Origin: Aliishimia sp963678085
GTDB taxonomy: Bacteria; Pseudomonadota; Alphaproteobacteria; Rhodobacterales; Rhodobacteraceae
Reading direction: 5' to 3'
Length of the DNA stretch: 64,000 nucleotides
Assembly: GCA_963678085.1 (NCBI GenBank)
Contig: OY782680.1
Coordinates: 620,001-684,000 of the forward strand
Below, one piece after another: positions 44,089 through 53,071 of the stretch; the first letter of the stretch is position 1; the number at the start of each line of letters is the position of its first letter. The position numbers and the translations under genes are program-made. The notes under the pieces are model-generated. The model saw nothing but the letters and a program-made list of their open reading frames with translations. It did not search any database and was not told the DNA's origin.

Positions 44089-44183
44089 CACCAAAGTCGC
44101 TCAGATTTCAAAAGGGGCATGCCCTCGGTTTCGATCATAGCACCACCTCGCGAACAGCTACCGCACAAGGCTTGCCTGCGGCG

Positions 44184-44234
44184 CCCTGTTGCCTCGAGGG
44201 CCGGGAAGAAAAAGAACCTCTCATGGCAACAGGG
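44184..44234 (-). promoter_or_regulatory. Long inverted repeat in the leader of the glycosyltransferase operon
   Basis: Perfect 10-bp arms CCCTGTTGCC (44184-44193) and GGCAACAGGG (44225-44234) enclose 31 bases that contain a nested GAGG/CCTC pair. It lies 96-146 bases upstream of the leftward glycosyltransferase start. It could be a leader hairpin or a protein-binding dyad. Confidence 0.55.
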
Positions 44235-44300
44235 TTAACACTTTACCGATTAATAAAATATTACTTAAAGTTGTGTTGATTTTCCTATTTTCAACATAGG
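44235..44300. promoter_or_regulatory. Phased TTAA sites and dyads in an AT-rich promoter region
   Basis: TTAA occurs at 44235, 44250 and 44265, exactly 15 bases apart. Two small dyads (TGTTG-N13-CAACA and CCTAT-N7-ATAGG) follow. The spacing does not fit CtrA (N7). AT-rich regions before exopolysaccharide genes are typical targets of MucR/Ros regulators, which is only a suggestion here. Confidence 0.35.
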
Positions 44301-44375
44301 GGTGATCTCGATAATCCGCGCTCAGAGCATTTGCATTCTTTGACCTGCGCAGCTAGACAGGCGCAAACCGGGGCG

Positions 44376-45386
44376 ATGCAGATGCAACATGTCGATATGA
44401 AACAGCGGAAACTGGGCCAAGACGGCCCACAGGTAAGTGTTGTTGGCTATGGAGCCATGTCCTTTTCCGACTTTTACGGCCCGGCCACGGATGAGGGATC
44501 AAAGGCCATTCTAGATGCCTGCGTCGAGCTTGGGATCACGCATATCGACACGGCAAATGCCTATGGGAATGGGCGCTCTGAAACGGTGATCGGAGAATGG
44601 TTGCGGGAACGGGGCGGAGAGGCGCCTTTTGCGATTGCGACCAAGGTTGGCATCACCCGCGATCCTGAGCAACGTCACAATAACGACCCGGCCCATATGC
44701 AAGAGGCACTGGAGGCAAGTCTAAAGAGGCTCGGGGTTGAGGCGATTGACCTTTATTATGTGCATCGCCGCGATACGCGCTTTGAAATCGAAGAGGTCAC
44801 CGAGACCATGGCGGGCTTTGTGAAAGCAGGCAAAGTCAAAGCCATCGGGTTTTCTGAAATAGCGCCCGCGTCCCTGCGCCGTGCTCACAAGGTCCATCCT
44901 ATCGCTGCGGTGCAATCGGAATATTCGCTCTCCACACGCGCCCCAGAGCTTGGCCTCGTGCAAAGCACCGCTGAGCTTGGCGCTTCTCTTGTGGCCTTCT
45001 CGCCGGTTGGGCGCAGCCTGTTGACGGATCGCCCGCATAGCCGCGCTGCGGTTGAGACTATGCCTTTTCTAAAAAACAACCCCCGCTTTATGGAGCCGAA
45101 CCTATCCGCAAATCTGGCCTATAACGCAAAGTTCTGCGCCTTGGCCGCTGATATGGGCGTGGCGGCAGCAACCCTAGCGGTTGCGTGGCTGACCCATCAA
45201 GGTGGGCACATTCTGCCAATCCCCGGCACGCGCAGTGTTGAGCATCTCAAAGAGGTCGCACTGGGTGGTTGCCTTGACTTGGATGCCGAGGATCTGGCGC
45301 GGATCCAAGAGGTTCTGCCCGTAGGTTGGGCGCATGGAGATCGCTATTCGCTCGCGCAATGGGCGGGACCAGAGCGCTATAGTTAG
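44376..45386 (+). CDS. Aldo/keto reductase
   Basis: A 336-residue NADPH-dependent (beta/alpha)8 oxidoreductase. The catalytic tetrad is present: Asp58 and Tyr63 in HIDTANAYG, Lys90 in IATKVG, His130 in LYYVHRRD. Sequence features such as SVVGYGAMSFSDFYGP place it with the YajO/IolS-like group that reduces small aldehydes. The start is uncertain between ATG 44376 (GGGGCG upstream) and 44397. It is divergent from the glycosyltransferase operon. Confidence 0.88.
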   Translation: MQMQHVDMKQRKLGQDGPQVSVVGYGAMSFSDFYGPATDEGSKAILDACVELGITHIDTANAYGNGRSETVIGEWLRERGGEAPFAIATKVGITRDPEQRHNNDPAHMQEALEASLKRLGVEAIDLYYVHRRDTRFEIEEVTETMAGFVKAGKVKAIGFSEIAPASLRRAHKVHPIAAVQSEYSLSTRAPELGLVQSTAELGASLVAFSPVGRSLLTDRPHSRAAVETMPFLKNNPRFMEPNLSANLAYNAKFCALAADMGVAAATLAVAWLTHQGGHILPIPGTRSVEHLKEVALGGCLDLDAEDLARIQEVLPVGWAHGDRYSLAQWAGPERYS

Positions 45387-45435
45387 ATTGGTAGGCGCGC
45401 GGCTGGTGCTCGGAGACGTATGAGAGGCTTTTGGG

Positions 45436-45852
45436 ATGTTCAAAATTACCTCAGTTGCGGCTCTTACGCTATGCTTTGCAGCGCTTCCTTTCACGGCCAG
45501 TGCCGAGGAAACACGTTGCGGCTGGTTTGAGCGCTCGGACCCTCGAACAGCTTGGCTCGTAGATGCGGATGAGATGTGGCTCCTGTCCGAGCATGGGGAG
45601 GGCTCGGTTCTAAGTATGTCCGGTCACTGGCCGGTATTCCCAGAAGATCAATGGATCAGAATTAGCTCATTCGGAAATGGTATAGGTTGCGCCTGTCTCA
45701 CCGGAGAATTCGAGCCCAGCACCCGAGAACTCCAGAGCGGCGCGAAAAAGTTCCGGGGCGGAGAGGCGTTGGTGATTACCGCGTCAAAGGTGCTTGCTCT
45801 CAAGCAATGTATCGAGGATCGCAACCTGACAATGCCAGAATTGCCTTGGTGA
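45436..45852 (+). CDS. DUF4087 domain secreted protein
   Basis: A 138-residue exported protein of unknown function. The signal peptide is residues 1-23, ending TASA. The mature part shows the DUF4087 pattern: TRCGWFERSDPRTAWLVDADEMWLL near the start and a GCACLTGEF motif in the middle. Three or more cysteines suggest disulfides in the periplasm. It is 49 bases after the aldo/keto reductase and converges on aroC. Confidence 0.8.
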   Translation: MFKITSVAALTLCFAALPFTASAEETRCGWFERSDPRTAWLVDADEMWLLSEHGEGSVLSMSGHWPVFPEDQWIRISSFGNGIGCACLTGEFEPSTRELQSGAKKFRGGEALVITASKVLALKQCIEDRNLTMPELPW

Positions 45853-45881
45853 CTTGTCTGCCATATCTATAGTCGCGCGCG

Positions 45882-46967
45882 TCAGGTTCCTATCTGACCG
45901 CGATGCAGCAAGAGATGATCCAGCAAAACGCAAGCCATCATCGCCTCGCCCACCGGAACAGCGCGGATGCCGACGCAGGGGTCGTGGCGGCCCTTGGTGA
46001 TGATATCCGTGGCCTCGCCGCTTTTGGTGATGGTTTTGCGCGGCTTCAGGATTGAAGAGGTCGGTTTCACCGCAAAGCGCACCACCACGTCTTGGCCCGT
46101 GGAAATCCCGCCCAAAATCCCACCCGCATGGTTGGAGGAATAGGTCGGCTGGCCGTTCTCGCCGATGAAGATCTCATCCGCATTGGCCTCACCGGTTAGG
46201 GTGGCGGCATTCATGCCCTCGCCGATTTCAACACCCTTAACAGCGTTGATCGACATCATCGCCGCCGCCAGATCCGTATCAAGCTTGCCATAGATCGGCG
46301 CGCCTAGGCCCGCAGGCACGCCGCGCGCAACGACCTCGATCACTGCACCCACCGATGAGCCCGATTTACGCAGCCCATCAAGGTACTCGGCCCATGTCTC
46401 AGCGGCGCGCGCATCAGGGGTCCAAAACGGGTTTTGCTTGATTTGCTCCCAGTCAAAGCGCGCCCGGTCAATTTCATGCACGCCCATGCGGGTCATATAG
46501 CCGGTGATGCTCAGATCAGGGGCCAGAACCTTAAGCGCTGCACGGGCCAGACCGCCTGCGGCCACGCGCGCTGCCGTTTCTCGCGCAGAAGAGCGCCCGC
46601 CGCCGCGATAATCCCGTATCCCATATTTCTGCCAATAGGTGATATCCGCATGGCCGGGGCGGAATTTTTCGGAGATTTCCGAGTAATCCTTGGAGCGTTG
46701 GTCGGTATTGTCGATATGCAGCTGCACGGGCGTGCCGGTGGTCTGGCCCTCGAAGACACCCGAAAGGATCTTAACCGCATCAGGCTCGCGTCGCTGGGTG
46801 GTGTATTTGTTTTGCCCCGGTTTGCGCTTATCGAGCCAATATTGCAGATCCGTAGCCTCAATCGGCACACCGGGCGGGCAGCCATCCACTGTGGCCCCAA
46901 GTGCAGGCCCGTGGCTTTCGCCCCAAGTTGTCACGCGAAAGAGATGTCCGAAGGTGTTTAGGCTCAT
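45882..46967 (-). CDS. aroC: Chorismate synthase
   Basis: A 361-residue FMN-dependent enzyme that makes chorismate from EPSP. The signatures GESHGPALGATVDGCPPG near 16-33, FRPGHADITYWQKYGIRDYRGGGRSSARETAARVAAG near 103-139, and the C-terminal KGRHDPCVGIRAVPVGEAM are all intact. The ATG at 46967 has GGAGCG upstream and gives the conserved N-terminus MSLNTFGHLF. It is downstream of rpmJ and tRNA-Val on the same strand. Confidence 0.96.
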   Translation of the reverse strand: MSLNTFGHLFRVTTWGESHGPALGATVDGCPPGVPIEATDLQYWLDKRKPGQNKYTTQRREPDAVKILSGVFEGQTTGTPVQLHIDNTDQRSKDYSEISEKFRPGHADITYWQKYGIRDYRGGGRSSARETAARVAAGGLARAALKVLAPDLSITGYMTRMGVHEIDRARFDWEQIKQNPFWTPDARAAETWAEYLDGLRKSGSSVGAVIEVVARGVPAGLGAPIYGKLDTDLAAAMMSINAVKGVEIGEGMNAATLTGEANADEIFIGENGQPTYSSNHAGGILGGISTGQDVVVRFAVKPTSSILKPRKTITKSGEATDIITKGRHDPCVGIRAVPVGEAMMACVLLDHLLLHRGQIGT

Positions 46968-47044
46968 ATGTCTCGCTCCACATGGCAACGCAAAAAGGCC
47001 GCCCTGAACCCACAGGACGGCGCTTGTCTTGAATTTAGGTCAAC

Positions 47045-47170
47045 TTAACCCTGACGCGCTTTGAACCGGCGCTGAGTCTTGTTGATCACATAAACACGGC
47101 CCTTACGGCGCACTACGCGGCAATCGCGGTGGCGGTTCTTGAGCGAGCGAAGTGAGTTGCGAACTTTCAT
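47045..47170 (-). CDS. rpmJ: 50S ribosomal protein L36
   Basis: A 41-residue very basic ribosomal protein starting MKVRNSLRSLKNRHRDC and ending QRRFKARQG. It is the longer form of L36 with an incomplete set of zinc-ligand cysteines, as is usual in alphaproteobacteria. GAGGAGAGG lies just before the ATG. The gene stands alone between tRNA-Val and aroC. Confidence 0.95.
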   Translation of the reverse strand: MKVRNSLRSLKNRHRDCRVVRRKGRVYVINKTQRRFKARQG

Positions 47171-47249
47171 GTGCCTCTCCTCGTATATCTATACGCGGCA
47201 AGGCCACGCGGTTAATCGGGTGCACGCCTAGGGCATGCGGTGAATGACA

Positions 47250-47324
47250 TGGTGGACGATACTGGGATCGAACCAGTGACCCCTTCGATGTCAACGAAGT
47301 GCTCTACCGCTGAGCTAATCGTCC
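47250..47324 (-). tRNA. tRNA-Val (anticodon GAC)
   Basis: A 75-base cloverleaf. The acceptor stem GGACGAT/ATCGTCC pairs perfectly, the D-arm TAGCTCAGCGGTAGAGC is standard, the anticodon loop TTGACAT gives GAC, and the T-arm contains GGTTCGATCC. CCA is encoded at the 3' end. No integrase or partial tRNA copy is nearby. Confidence 0.95.
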
Positions 47325-47450
47325 AAACTGCAAAAGCCCGCCCCCCAAAATAGGTGGCAAAGCCTCGCCGGTTCGGGCCGTATAGTCGGAGTCGCTCTGT
47401 GGATCAAGGGCTTTTGCTTGTGGCCTTTCTGGGTTTATGTATCAAAGACG

Positions 47451-48317
47451 ATGGAGAGAGATTTGCCCCACGCCGCCTTTGAGATTGACTACCCAAAGAA
47501 TTGGACCAGCCCCTTTGTCTTTGCTTCGCCCCATAGTGGGCGGGAGTATAACGCTGCGTTTTTGAAGGGATCTGTGCTAGATCGGCAGTTTATCCGCAGC
47601 TCTGAGGATGCCTTTGTCGATCAGCTTTTTGCGCGGGCTCCGGCCTTTGGGGCGGCGCTATTGCGGGCCAAAGCGCCGCGTGCCTTTGTGGATTTTAACC
47701 GAGGCCCAGAAGAGCTAGACGCGGCGGTGATCAAGGGGGTGAGGCCCAATGCACATAATCCCCGTGTGGCAGCAGGTCTTGGGGTGATTCCCCGTGTGGT
47801 TGCGCATGGGCGGGCGATCTATCGCGGAAAGATCACACGCTCTGAGGCTGAGGCGCGTATTCGCGACTATTGGCACCCTTATCACAGGGCATTGCAAGCT
47901 TTGCTCGATCAAGTGCGCCGCACGCAGGGGCATGTGGTGTTGATTGATTGTCATTCCATGCCGCGCGAAGCTTTGGAGGCGATGTCGAAATCCGGCCCGC
48001 TGCCTGAGATTGTCATCGGGGATCGTTTTGGGGCCTCGGCTGCGGGTGAATTTGTCGATGCGTTGGAGGCGGCGTTGATCGAGCAGGGCTTTCGGGTTGC
48101 GCGTAATGCACCCTTTGCTGGGGCCTATATCGCTCAGGCCTATGGCAGACCCGCGCGCGGCCAGCATGCGATTCAGATCGAGATTGATCGCGCGCTTTAT
48201 ATGGATGAGGCGCGGATTGAGCCACATGCGGGCTTTGCAGATATTGAGGCGCGGCTGAGCCGGGTGATTGCGCAGCTGAGCGGGGATGCACAATTGCGCT
48301 CGCTTGCAGCAGAATAG
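47451..48317 (+). CDS. N-formylglutamate amidohydrolase family protein
   Basis: A 288-residue metal-dependent amidohydrolase (HutG/FGase family). Typical elements are FASPHSGREY near 22-31, SEDAFVDQLF, FVDFNRGPEELD and the zinc-site segment LIDCHSMP near 166-173. The family ends the formyl branch of histidine breakdown, but no hut genes are adjacent, so it may hydrolyse another N-acyl amino acid. The start is the ATG at 47451; upstream in-frame codons are only TTG. Confidence 0.87.
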   Translation: MERDLPHAAFEIDYPKNWTSPFVFASPHSGREYNAAFLKGSVLDRQFIRSSEDAFVDQLFARAPAFGAALLRAKAPRAFVDFNRGPEELDAAVIKGVRPNAHNPRVAAGLGVIPRVVAHGRAIYRGKITRSEAEARIRDYWHPYHRALQALLDQVRRTQGHVVLIDCHSMPREALEAMSKSGPLPEIVIGDRFGASAAGEFVDALEAALIEQGFRVARNAPFAGAYIAQAYGRPARGQHAIQIEIDRALYMDEARIEPHAGFADIEARLSRVIAQLSGDAQLRSLAAE

Positions 48318-48387
48318 CACTCGGCACTTGGGTGTCGGGAACCTCTGAGGTATGGGGGCGCAAAGGGTTCAAGATAAAGGCAATGTT

Positions 48388-49899
48388 GTGAGCACACCGG
48401 TTCTTTTATGTATTCTCGATGGTTGGGGCCTCAGTGAGGTTCAGACGGGCAATGCCCCAGCTTTGGCAAATACCCCCACTATGGATCGCTTGATGGCAAG
48501 CTGCCCTAATGCTACGCTTATCACCCATGGGCCTGATGCGGGCCTGCCGCGTGGGCAGATGGGGAACTCGGAGGTGGGCCATACCAATATCGGCGCAGGC
48601 CGGGTGGTGGCGATGGATCTGGGGCAGATTGATCTGGCCATTGAACAGGGCACATTCGCGCAAGAGGCTGCGTTGCAAGAGTTTATTGCAAAGCTGAAAG
48701 CCTCTGGCGGGGCCGCGCATATTGCCGGGCTGGTCTCGAACGGAGGGGTGCATTCGCATCAATCTCATATTGTGGCGGCAGCTGAGGCTTTGCGGGCCGC
48801 TGATCTGCCTGTGAAACTACATGTGATCACAGATGGGCGCGATGTGGCGCCACGCTCGGCGGCGGAATTTGTGCGCCAGCTTGAAGCGGATTTGCCGGAT
48901 GGCTGCGAGATCGTCACGCTTACCGGGCGCTATTACGCGATGGATCGCGACAATCGCTGGGAGCGGGTTGAGACGGCCTATCGCGCAATCGCAGAAGGAA
49001 CAGGGCCGCGCTTTGCCGATGCCTCCGATGCGATTTCTGCGGGCTATGGCGCAGATCTGAGTGATGAGTTTTTTCCTGCCTCCGTGATTGGCGCGTATAA
49101 AGGGTTTGCGCCTGAGGATGGTCTGTTCTTCATCAATTTCCGCGCCGATCGTGCCCGTGAGATCCTCTCGGCTATTGGTGATCCGGGATTTGATGCTTTT
49201 GATGTGAGCGCGCGCCCCAGCCTTACCGCGCTATTGGGCATGGTTGAGTATTCGGACCACCATAGCACCTATATGAGCACGATGTTCCCCAAGCGCGAGA
49301 TCGTGAACACGCTAGCTGAATGGGTCGCCGCTAAGGGCTTGCGGCAGTTTCATACGGCGGAGACAGAAAAATACCCGCATGTGACCTTCTTTCTAAATGG
49401 CGGCAAAGAGGAACCTGTGGCGGGGGAGGAGCGCTTTATGGCCGCCTCTCCCAAAGTCGCAACCTATGATCTACAGCCGGAGATGTCTGCGGCTGAGGTG
49501 ACAACCGAGCTTGTCGCGGCGATTGGGCAGGGCTACGATCTGCTTGTGGTGAATTATGCAAATCCAGATATGGTTGGTCATACGGGGGATCTGAGCGCGG
49601 CGATAAAGGCCTGCGAAGCGGTCGATGCCGGGCTGGGCCAGGTGCTAGACTCGCTTGAGGCTGCGGGCGGCACGGCAATCGTCACCGCCGATCATGGCAA
49701 TTGCGAAACCATGATTGACCCAGAGACGGGTGGGCCGCATACCGCCCATACGCTGAACCCCGTGCCGGTGATCTTGGTCAACGGGCCAAAAGATGCAGGC
49801 ATTCGCGCCGGGCGTTTGGCGGATCTGGCCCCTACTGTGCTGACACTGATGGGGCTTGATATTCCGGATGAGATGAGTGGGGAGTGCTTGCTGACATGA
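48388..49899 (+). CDS. gpmI: 2,3-bisphosphoglycerate-independent phosphoglycerate mutase
   Basis: A 503-residue alkaline-phosphatase-fold mutase of glycolysis, dependent on manganese. It has LCILDGWG near 6-13, the phospho-acceptor serine in GNSEVGHTNIGAGR near 59-72, and the metal-binding end TADHGNCE with GPHTAHTLNPVP. The start is uncertain: GTG 48388 gives the normal N-terminus, and ATG 48352 would add 12 residues. The stop overlaps the next gene as ATGA. The gpmI-envC-ctpA order is common in alphaproteobacteria. Confidence 0.94.
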   Translation: MSTPVLLCILDGWGLSEVQTGNAPALANTPTMDRLMASCPNATLITHGPDAGLPRGQMGNSEVGHTNIGAGRVVAMDLGQIDLAIEQGTFAQEAALQEFIAKLKASGGAAHIAGLVSNGGVHSHQSHIVAAAEALRAADLPVKLHVITDGRDVAPRSAAEFVRQLEADLPDGCEIVTLTGRYYAMDRDNRWERVETAYRAIAEGTGPRFADASDAISAGYGADLSDEFFPASVIGAYKGFAPEDGLFFINFRADRAREILSAIGDPGFDAFDVSARPSLTALLGMVEYSDHHSTYMSTMFPKREIVNTLAEWVAAKGLRQFHTAETEKYPHVTFFLNGGKEEPVAGEERFMAASPKVATYDLQPEMSAAEVTTELVAAIGQGYDLLVVNYANPDMVGHTGDLSAAIKACEAVDAGLGQVLDSLEAAGGTAIVTADHGNCETMIDPETGGPHTAHTLNPVPVILVNGPKDAGIRAGRLADLAPTVLTLMGLDIPDEMSGECLLT

Positions 49900-51035
49900 T
49901 CCGCGCCGCTCTCTTTGCGCTTTGTCTTATTTTGCCACTGGCGGGATTGGCGCAAGGTGATTTGGCACGTGATCCAGGCGATAAAGCACGGCAGGCACTT
50001 GCCGCGTTGGAGCTGGCCTCACAAGAGCTGCAAAAGGCCGAACGTGCCCGCGACCGGGTACAGGCATTAACCCAAACCATCCACGCCTTTGAGGCCGGTC
50101 TTGCCGCCATGCGCGAAGGTCTGCGCCAAGCAGCGGTGCAGGAACGCGCGCTCAGTGCTAAATTGGCTGCGCAAAAAGAGGAAATCTCGGTTCTGTTGGC
50201 GGGGCTGCAAACCATGGGGCGCACCGATAGCCCCACGATCTTTTTGCACCCAGAAGGCGCTTTGGGCACGGCGCGCGCGGGCATGATCGTGAGCGAGCTG
50301 AGCCCCATTTTAAATGCAAGGGCCCAGCGGTTGCGCCGTGATCTTGAGGATGTGAAAACCCTGCGCGCCCTGCAAAATGCGGCTTCCGAAAAGCTCTTTG
50401 GTTGGCTGAACGAAGTGCGCCAGGCCCGCACCGCGCTGAACCAGGCAATGGCCGAGCGCGAGAACCTGCCAGCCCGCTTTGTCACCGACCCGATTAAGGC
50501 GGCGATTTTGATTGATAGCGCAGAGACCTTGGCGGGTTTTGCTGAGGGCCTGCCCCATATGGTGGCTGAGGAGAGCGCCCCGGCGCTTGAACTGACCGCG
50601 AGCAAACCGATTGGGCACTGGGATTTGCCCGTGCGTGGAACGGTGCTGCGCGCGGCGGGAGAGGCTGATGCTGCCGGTGTTGCGCGCCCCGGCATCGTGC
50701 TTGCCACTCGCTCCGGCGCGCTGGCCACCAGCCCGTCTGCGGCAACAATCCGCTATGCTGGCCCGCTGCTGGATATGGGGCTGGTGATGATTCTAGAGCC
50801 TCGCGCCGATGCGCTACTGATTCTCGCAGGGCTCGGCACAACCTATGGTCAACCCGGAGATGTGATCGAAGAAGGCACCCCAATCGGGCTCATGCCATCA
50901 AAATTGGCAGAAAATGTAACAAGTTTAAGTGAAGAGGCTGGAACTGCCCTGTCAGAAACGCTCTATATAGAAATTAGAGAGTATAATGACCCGGTAGACC
51001 CAGCGATGTGGTTTTCTATCGGGCCAAAGAGGTGA
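49896..51035 (+). CDS. EnvC-like murein hydrolase activator (degenerate LytM/M23 domain)
   Basis: A 379-residue periplasmic protein. It has a signal peptide at 1-19, a long coiled coil (about 28-120, and again near 140-180), and a C-terminal LytM domain near 240-375. The zinc-ligand HxH of active M23 peptidases is missing: the equivalent end reads LYIEIRE. That makes it an activator like EnvC, which recruits amidases at the division site. It overlaps gpmI by four bases and precedes ctpA by nine. Confidence 0.88.
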   Translation: MIRAALFALCLILPLAGLAQGDLARDPGDKARQALAALELASQELQKAERARDRVQALTQTIHAFEAGLAAMREGLRQAAVQERALSAKLAAQKEEISVLLAGLQTMGRTDSPTIFLHPEGALGTARAGMIVSELSPILNARAQRLRRDLEDVKTLRALQNAASEKLFGWLNEVRQARTALNQAMAERENLPARFVTDPIKAAILIDSAETLAGFAEGLPHMVAEESAPALELTASKPIGHWDLPVRGTVLRAAGEADAAGVARPGIVLATRSGALATSPSAATIRYAGPLLDMGLVMILEPRADALLILAGLGTTYGQPGDVIEEGTPIGLMPSKLAENVTSLSEEAGTALSETLYIEIREYNDPVDPAMWFSIGPKR

Positions 51036-51044
51036 AGTGAGCAG

Positions 51045-52376
51045 ATGAGAAAGTTTTTGATGGCAGCATGCGCAGGGACACTTGCGGGCGTATTGGTGAC
51101 AACGCAATTTGCCGGGCCATTGCTCGCGCAGCAGGCTGATAGCAAGGCAAGTGTCTATGAACAGCTTGATTTGTTTGGCGATATTTTCGAACGCATCCGC
51201 TCACAATATGTCGAAGAAGTCGAAGCCGATGAGCTGATCGAGGCGGCCATTGACGGCATGCTGACCTCGCTAGACCCGCATTCCAGCTATCTTTCCCCCG
51301 AAGACACCGCTGCCATGCAAGTGCAAACGCGCGGCGAATTTGGCGGTCTGGGGATAGAGGTCACTCAGGAAGAGGGGTTTGTTAAGGTTATCGCGCCCAT
51401 TGATGACACCCCCGCAGATCTTGCGGGCATGGAGGCTGGCGATTTCATCACCCATGTGGATGGGGAAAGCCTGCTTGGCCTGACCTTGGATGAGGCGGTG
51501 GATTTGATGCGCGGCCCTGTGGGCTCTGAGATTGTGATCACCGTGGTGCGCGAGGGGGAAGAGGGCCCCTTTGATGTCACGATCATTCGCGACACGATCA
51601 AACTGCAAGCGGTGCGCGCGCGGACTTTGGGTGAAACGGTGTATATGCGCGTGACCACGTTCAACGATCAAACCTATATAAATCTCGAAGAGAAAATGGC
51701 CCAGCAGATCGAAGAGGCGGGCGGTATCGACAATGTGAATGGCTTCGTGATTGATCTGCGCGACAATCCGGGTGGGCTGCTTACGCAAGCGATCAAGGTC
51801 TCGGATGCGTTTTTGGAGGAAGGCGAAATCGTCTCAACGCGCGGACGCAATCCGCAAGATGGTGAGCGTTTTCAAGCCACTGCCGGGGATTTGGCGCAGG
51901 GGAAACCCGTTGTTGTGCTGATCAATGGCGGCTCGGCTTCGGCCTCTGAAATCGTGGCTGGTGCGTTGCAAGACCATGGCCGCGCAATTATTGTCGGCAC
52001 ACAGAGTTTTGGCAAAGGTTCCGTGCAAACCGTGATGCGCCTGCGCGATCAAGGGGCGATGCGTTTGACCACGGCCCGCTATTACACGCCCTCGGGTCGC
52101 TCAATCCAAGCACTTGGCGTGAGCCCTGACATCATCGTTGAGCAGCCGCGCCGGGATTCCGCTGTGGGCAGCGCAGGGGAAGATACGCGCCACCAGCGCT
52201 CCGAAGCGGATCTACGCGGCAGCCTGAGCAATGATTCCCTCAGCGAAGACGAAATCCGCCAAATCGAAGCCGATCGCGCCCGTGCTGAAGAGGCTGCCAA
52301 GCTGCGCGAAGAGGATTACCAACTGGCCTACGCCATCGACATCCTCACCGGCCTTAGTGCAATGGGCAATCGCTAG
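51045..52376 (+). CDS. ctpA: Carboxy-terminal processing protease (S41A family)
   Basis: A 443-residue periplasmic serine protease with a signal peptide at 1-28. A PDZ domain lies near 95-175 (GGLGIEVTQEEGFVKV...GDFITHVDGESL). The catalytic serine is in INGGSASASEIVAGAL near 300, and the lysine in GTQSFGKGSVQT near 324. It trims C-termini of envelope proteins and may control murein hydrolases. The last ~80 residues form a charged helical tail. It shares a transcript with gpmI and envC. Confidence 0.94.
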   Translation: MRKFLMAACAGTLAGVLVTTQFAGPLLAQQADSKASVYEQLDLFGDIFERIRSQYVEEVEADELIEAAIDGMLTSLDPHSSYLSPEDTAAMQVQTRGEFGGLGIEVTQEEGFVKVIAPIDDTPADLAGMEAGDFITHVDGESLLGLTLDEAVDLMRGPVGSEIVITVVREGEEGPFDVTIIRDTIKLQAVRARTLGETVYMRVTTFNDQTYINLEEKMAQQIEEAGGIDNVNGFVIDLRDNPGGLLTQAIKVSDAFLEEGEIVSTRGRNPQDGERFQATAGDLAQGKPVVVLINGGSASASEIVAGALQDHGRAIIVGTQSFGKGSVQTVMRLRDQGAMRLTTARYYTPSGRSIQALGVSPDIIVEQPRRDSAVGSAGEDTRHQRSEADLRGSLSNDSLSEDEIRQIEADRARAEEAAKLREEDYQLAYAIDILTGLSAMGNR

Positions 52377-52404
52377 ACGCCCGTTTCACATGTCGGCATC
52401 AAGC

Positions 52405-52439
52405 GGGTGAGTTAAGCAGAGCGGCTCTTTACTCATCCC
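52405..52439. terminator. Hairpin between ctpA and the VOC gene
   Basis: The arms GGGTGAGT and ACTCATCCC (one bulged base) enclose a nested AGAG-CGG-CTCT hairpin. It sits at the convergence of the two genes and includes the VOC stop codon. There is no long T-run. Confidence 0.35.
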
Positions 52440-52833
52440 GCCCAGGCTCGTCTGGATTGCTGGAAAACAGCGCGATCTTATTGCCTTGGGGATCGCGCAG
52501 ATACCCAACATAGAAGCGTGGCCCGTAAGAGGCGCGAAAGCCCGGCGCGCCCTCATCCCGGCCTCCTGCGGCAAGAGCAGCGGCATGAAGCGCGCGCACC
52601 TGTTCTTGGCTGCGCGCCTCAAATGCGACCATCGTGCCATTCCCGGCCGAGGCAGCCGCCCCATCAAACGGGGGCTTCACATAAAATTCTGGCAGCTCGG
52701 GCCGATCCACCAGCGCAAAACTCAAGCCCTCGTGCCCCTCTTTCAGCCTATAACCCAAGGCAGGTAGAAACGCCGCATAAAACCGCCGCGCCGCCCCCAT
52801 ATCATCCGCCCCCACAGATATATATGAGATCAT
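52429..52833 (-). CDS. VOC family (glyoxalase/bleomycin resistance) protein
   Basis: A 134-residue protein with paired beta-alpha-beta-beta-beta modules: ISYISVGADDMGAARRFYAAFLPALGY at the start and the FYVGYLRDPQGNKIALF end carrying a metal-ligand-type glutamate region. Members are dioxygenases, glyoxalases or antibiotic-binding proteins, and the role here is unknown. GAGGAGC precedes the ATG at 52833; the longer frame is unrelated sequence. It diverges from the amine cluster over 238 bases in which I see no other element. Confidence 0.85.
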   Translation of the reverse strand: MISYISVGADDMGAARRFYAAFLPALGYRLKEGHEGLSFALVDRPELPEFYVKPPFDGAAASAGNGTMVAFEARSQEQVRALHAAALAAGGRDEGAPGFRASYGPRFYVGYLRDPQGNKIALFSSNPDEPGRDE

Positions 52834-53071
52834 TTTGAGCTCCTCATTTACTCCAGCGCTGGCTGCGGGTTTTGATGCGACATATGTAACGTCTTTCGCA
52901 AGGCCTGCCCAGACGCTGCATTTTGAACGGGGAGTGCCCGCCTTACGCTGAATTTGGATTAGGATGCGCCTAAGGTTCGCTGATGCAGAGTTTTCTTGCC
53001 CCTGGCTCAACACGTGGCATGTTGAAGCTAAGACCGCCTAGCGCATCACCGCTGCCAGAGAGGATTGAGAT

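Noticed and set aside
44235..44268. CtrA sites before the glycosyltransferase operon
   Set aside because: The TTAA motifs are separated by 11 bases, not the 7 required for CtrA, so only the phasing is reported.
47250..47324. Genomic island at tRNA-Val
   Set aside because: No integrase, no duplicated tRNA end and no change in gene character nearby.
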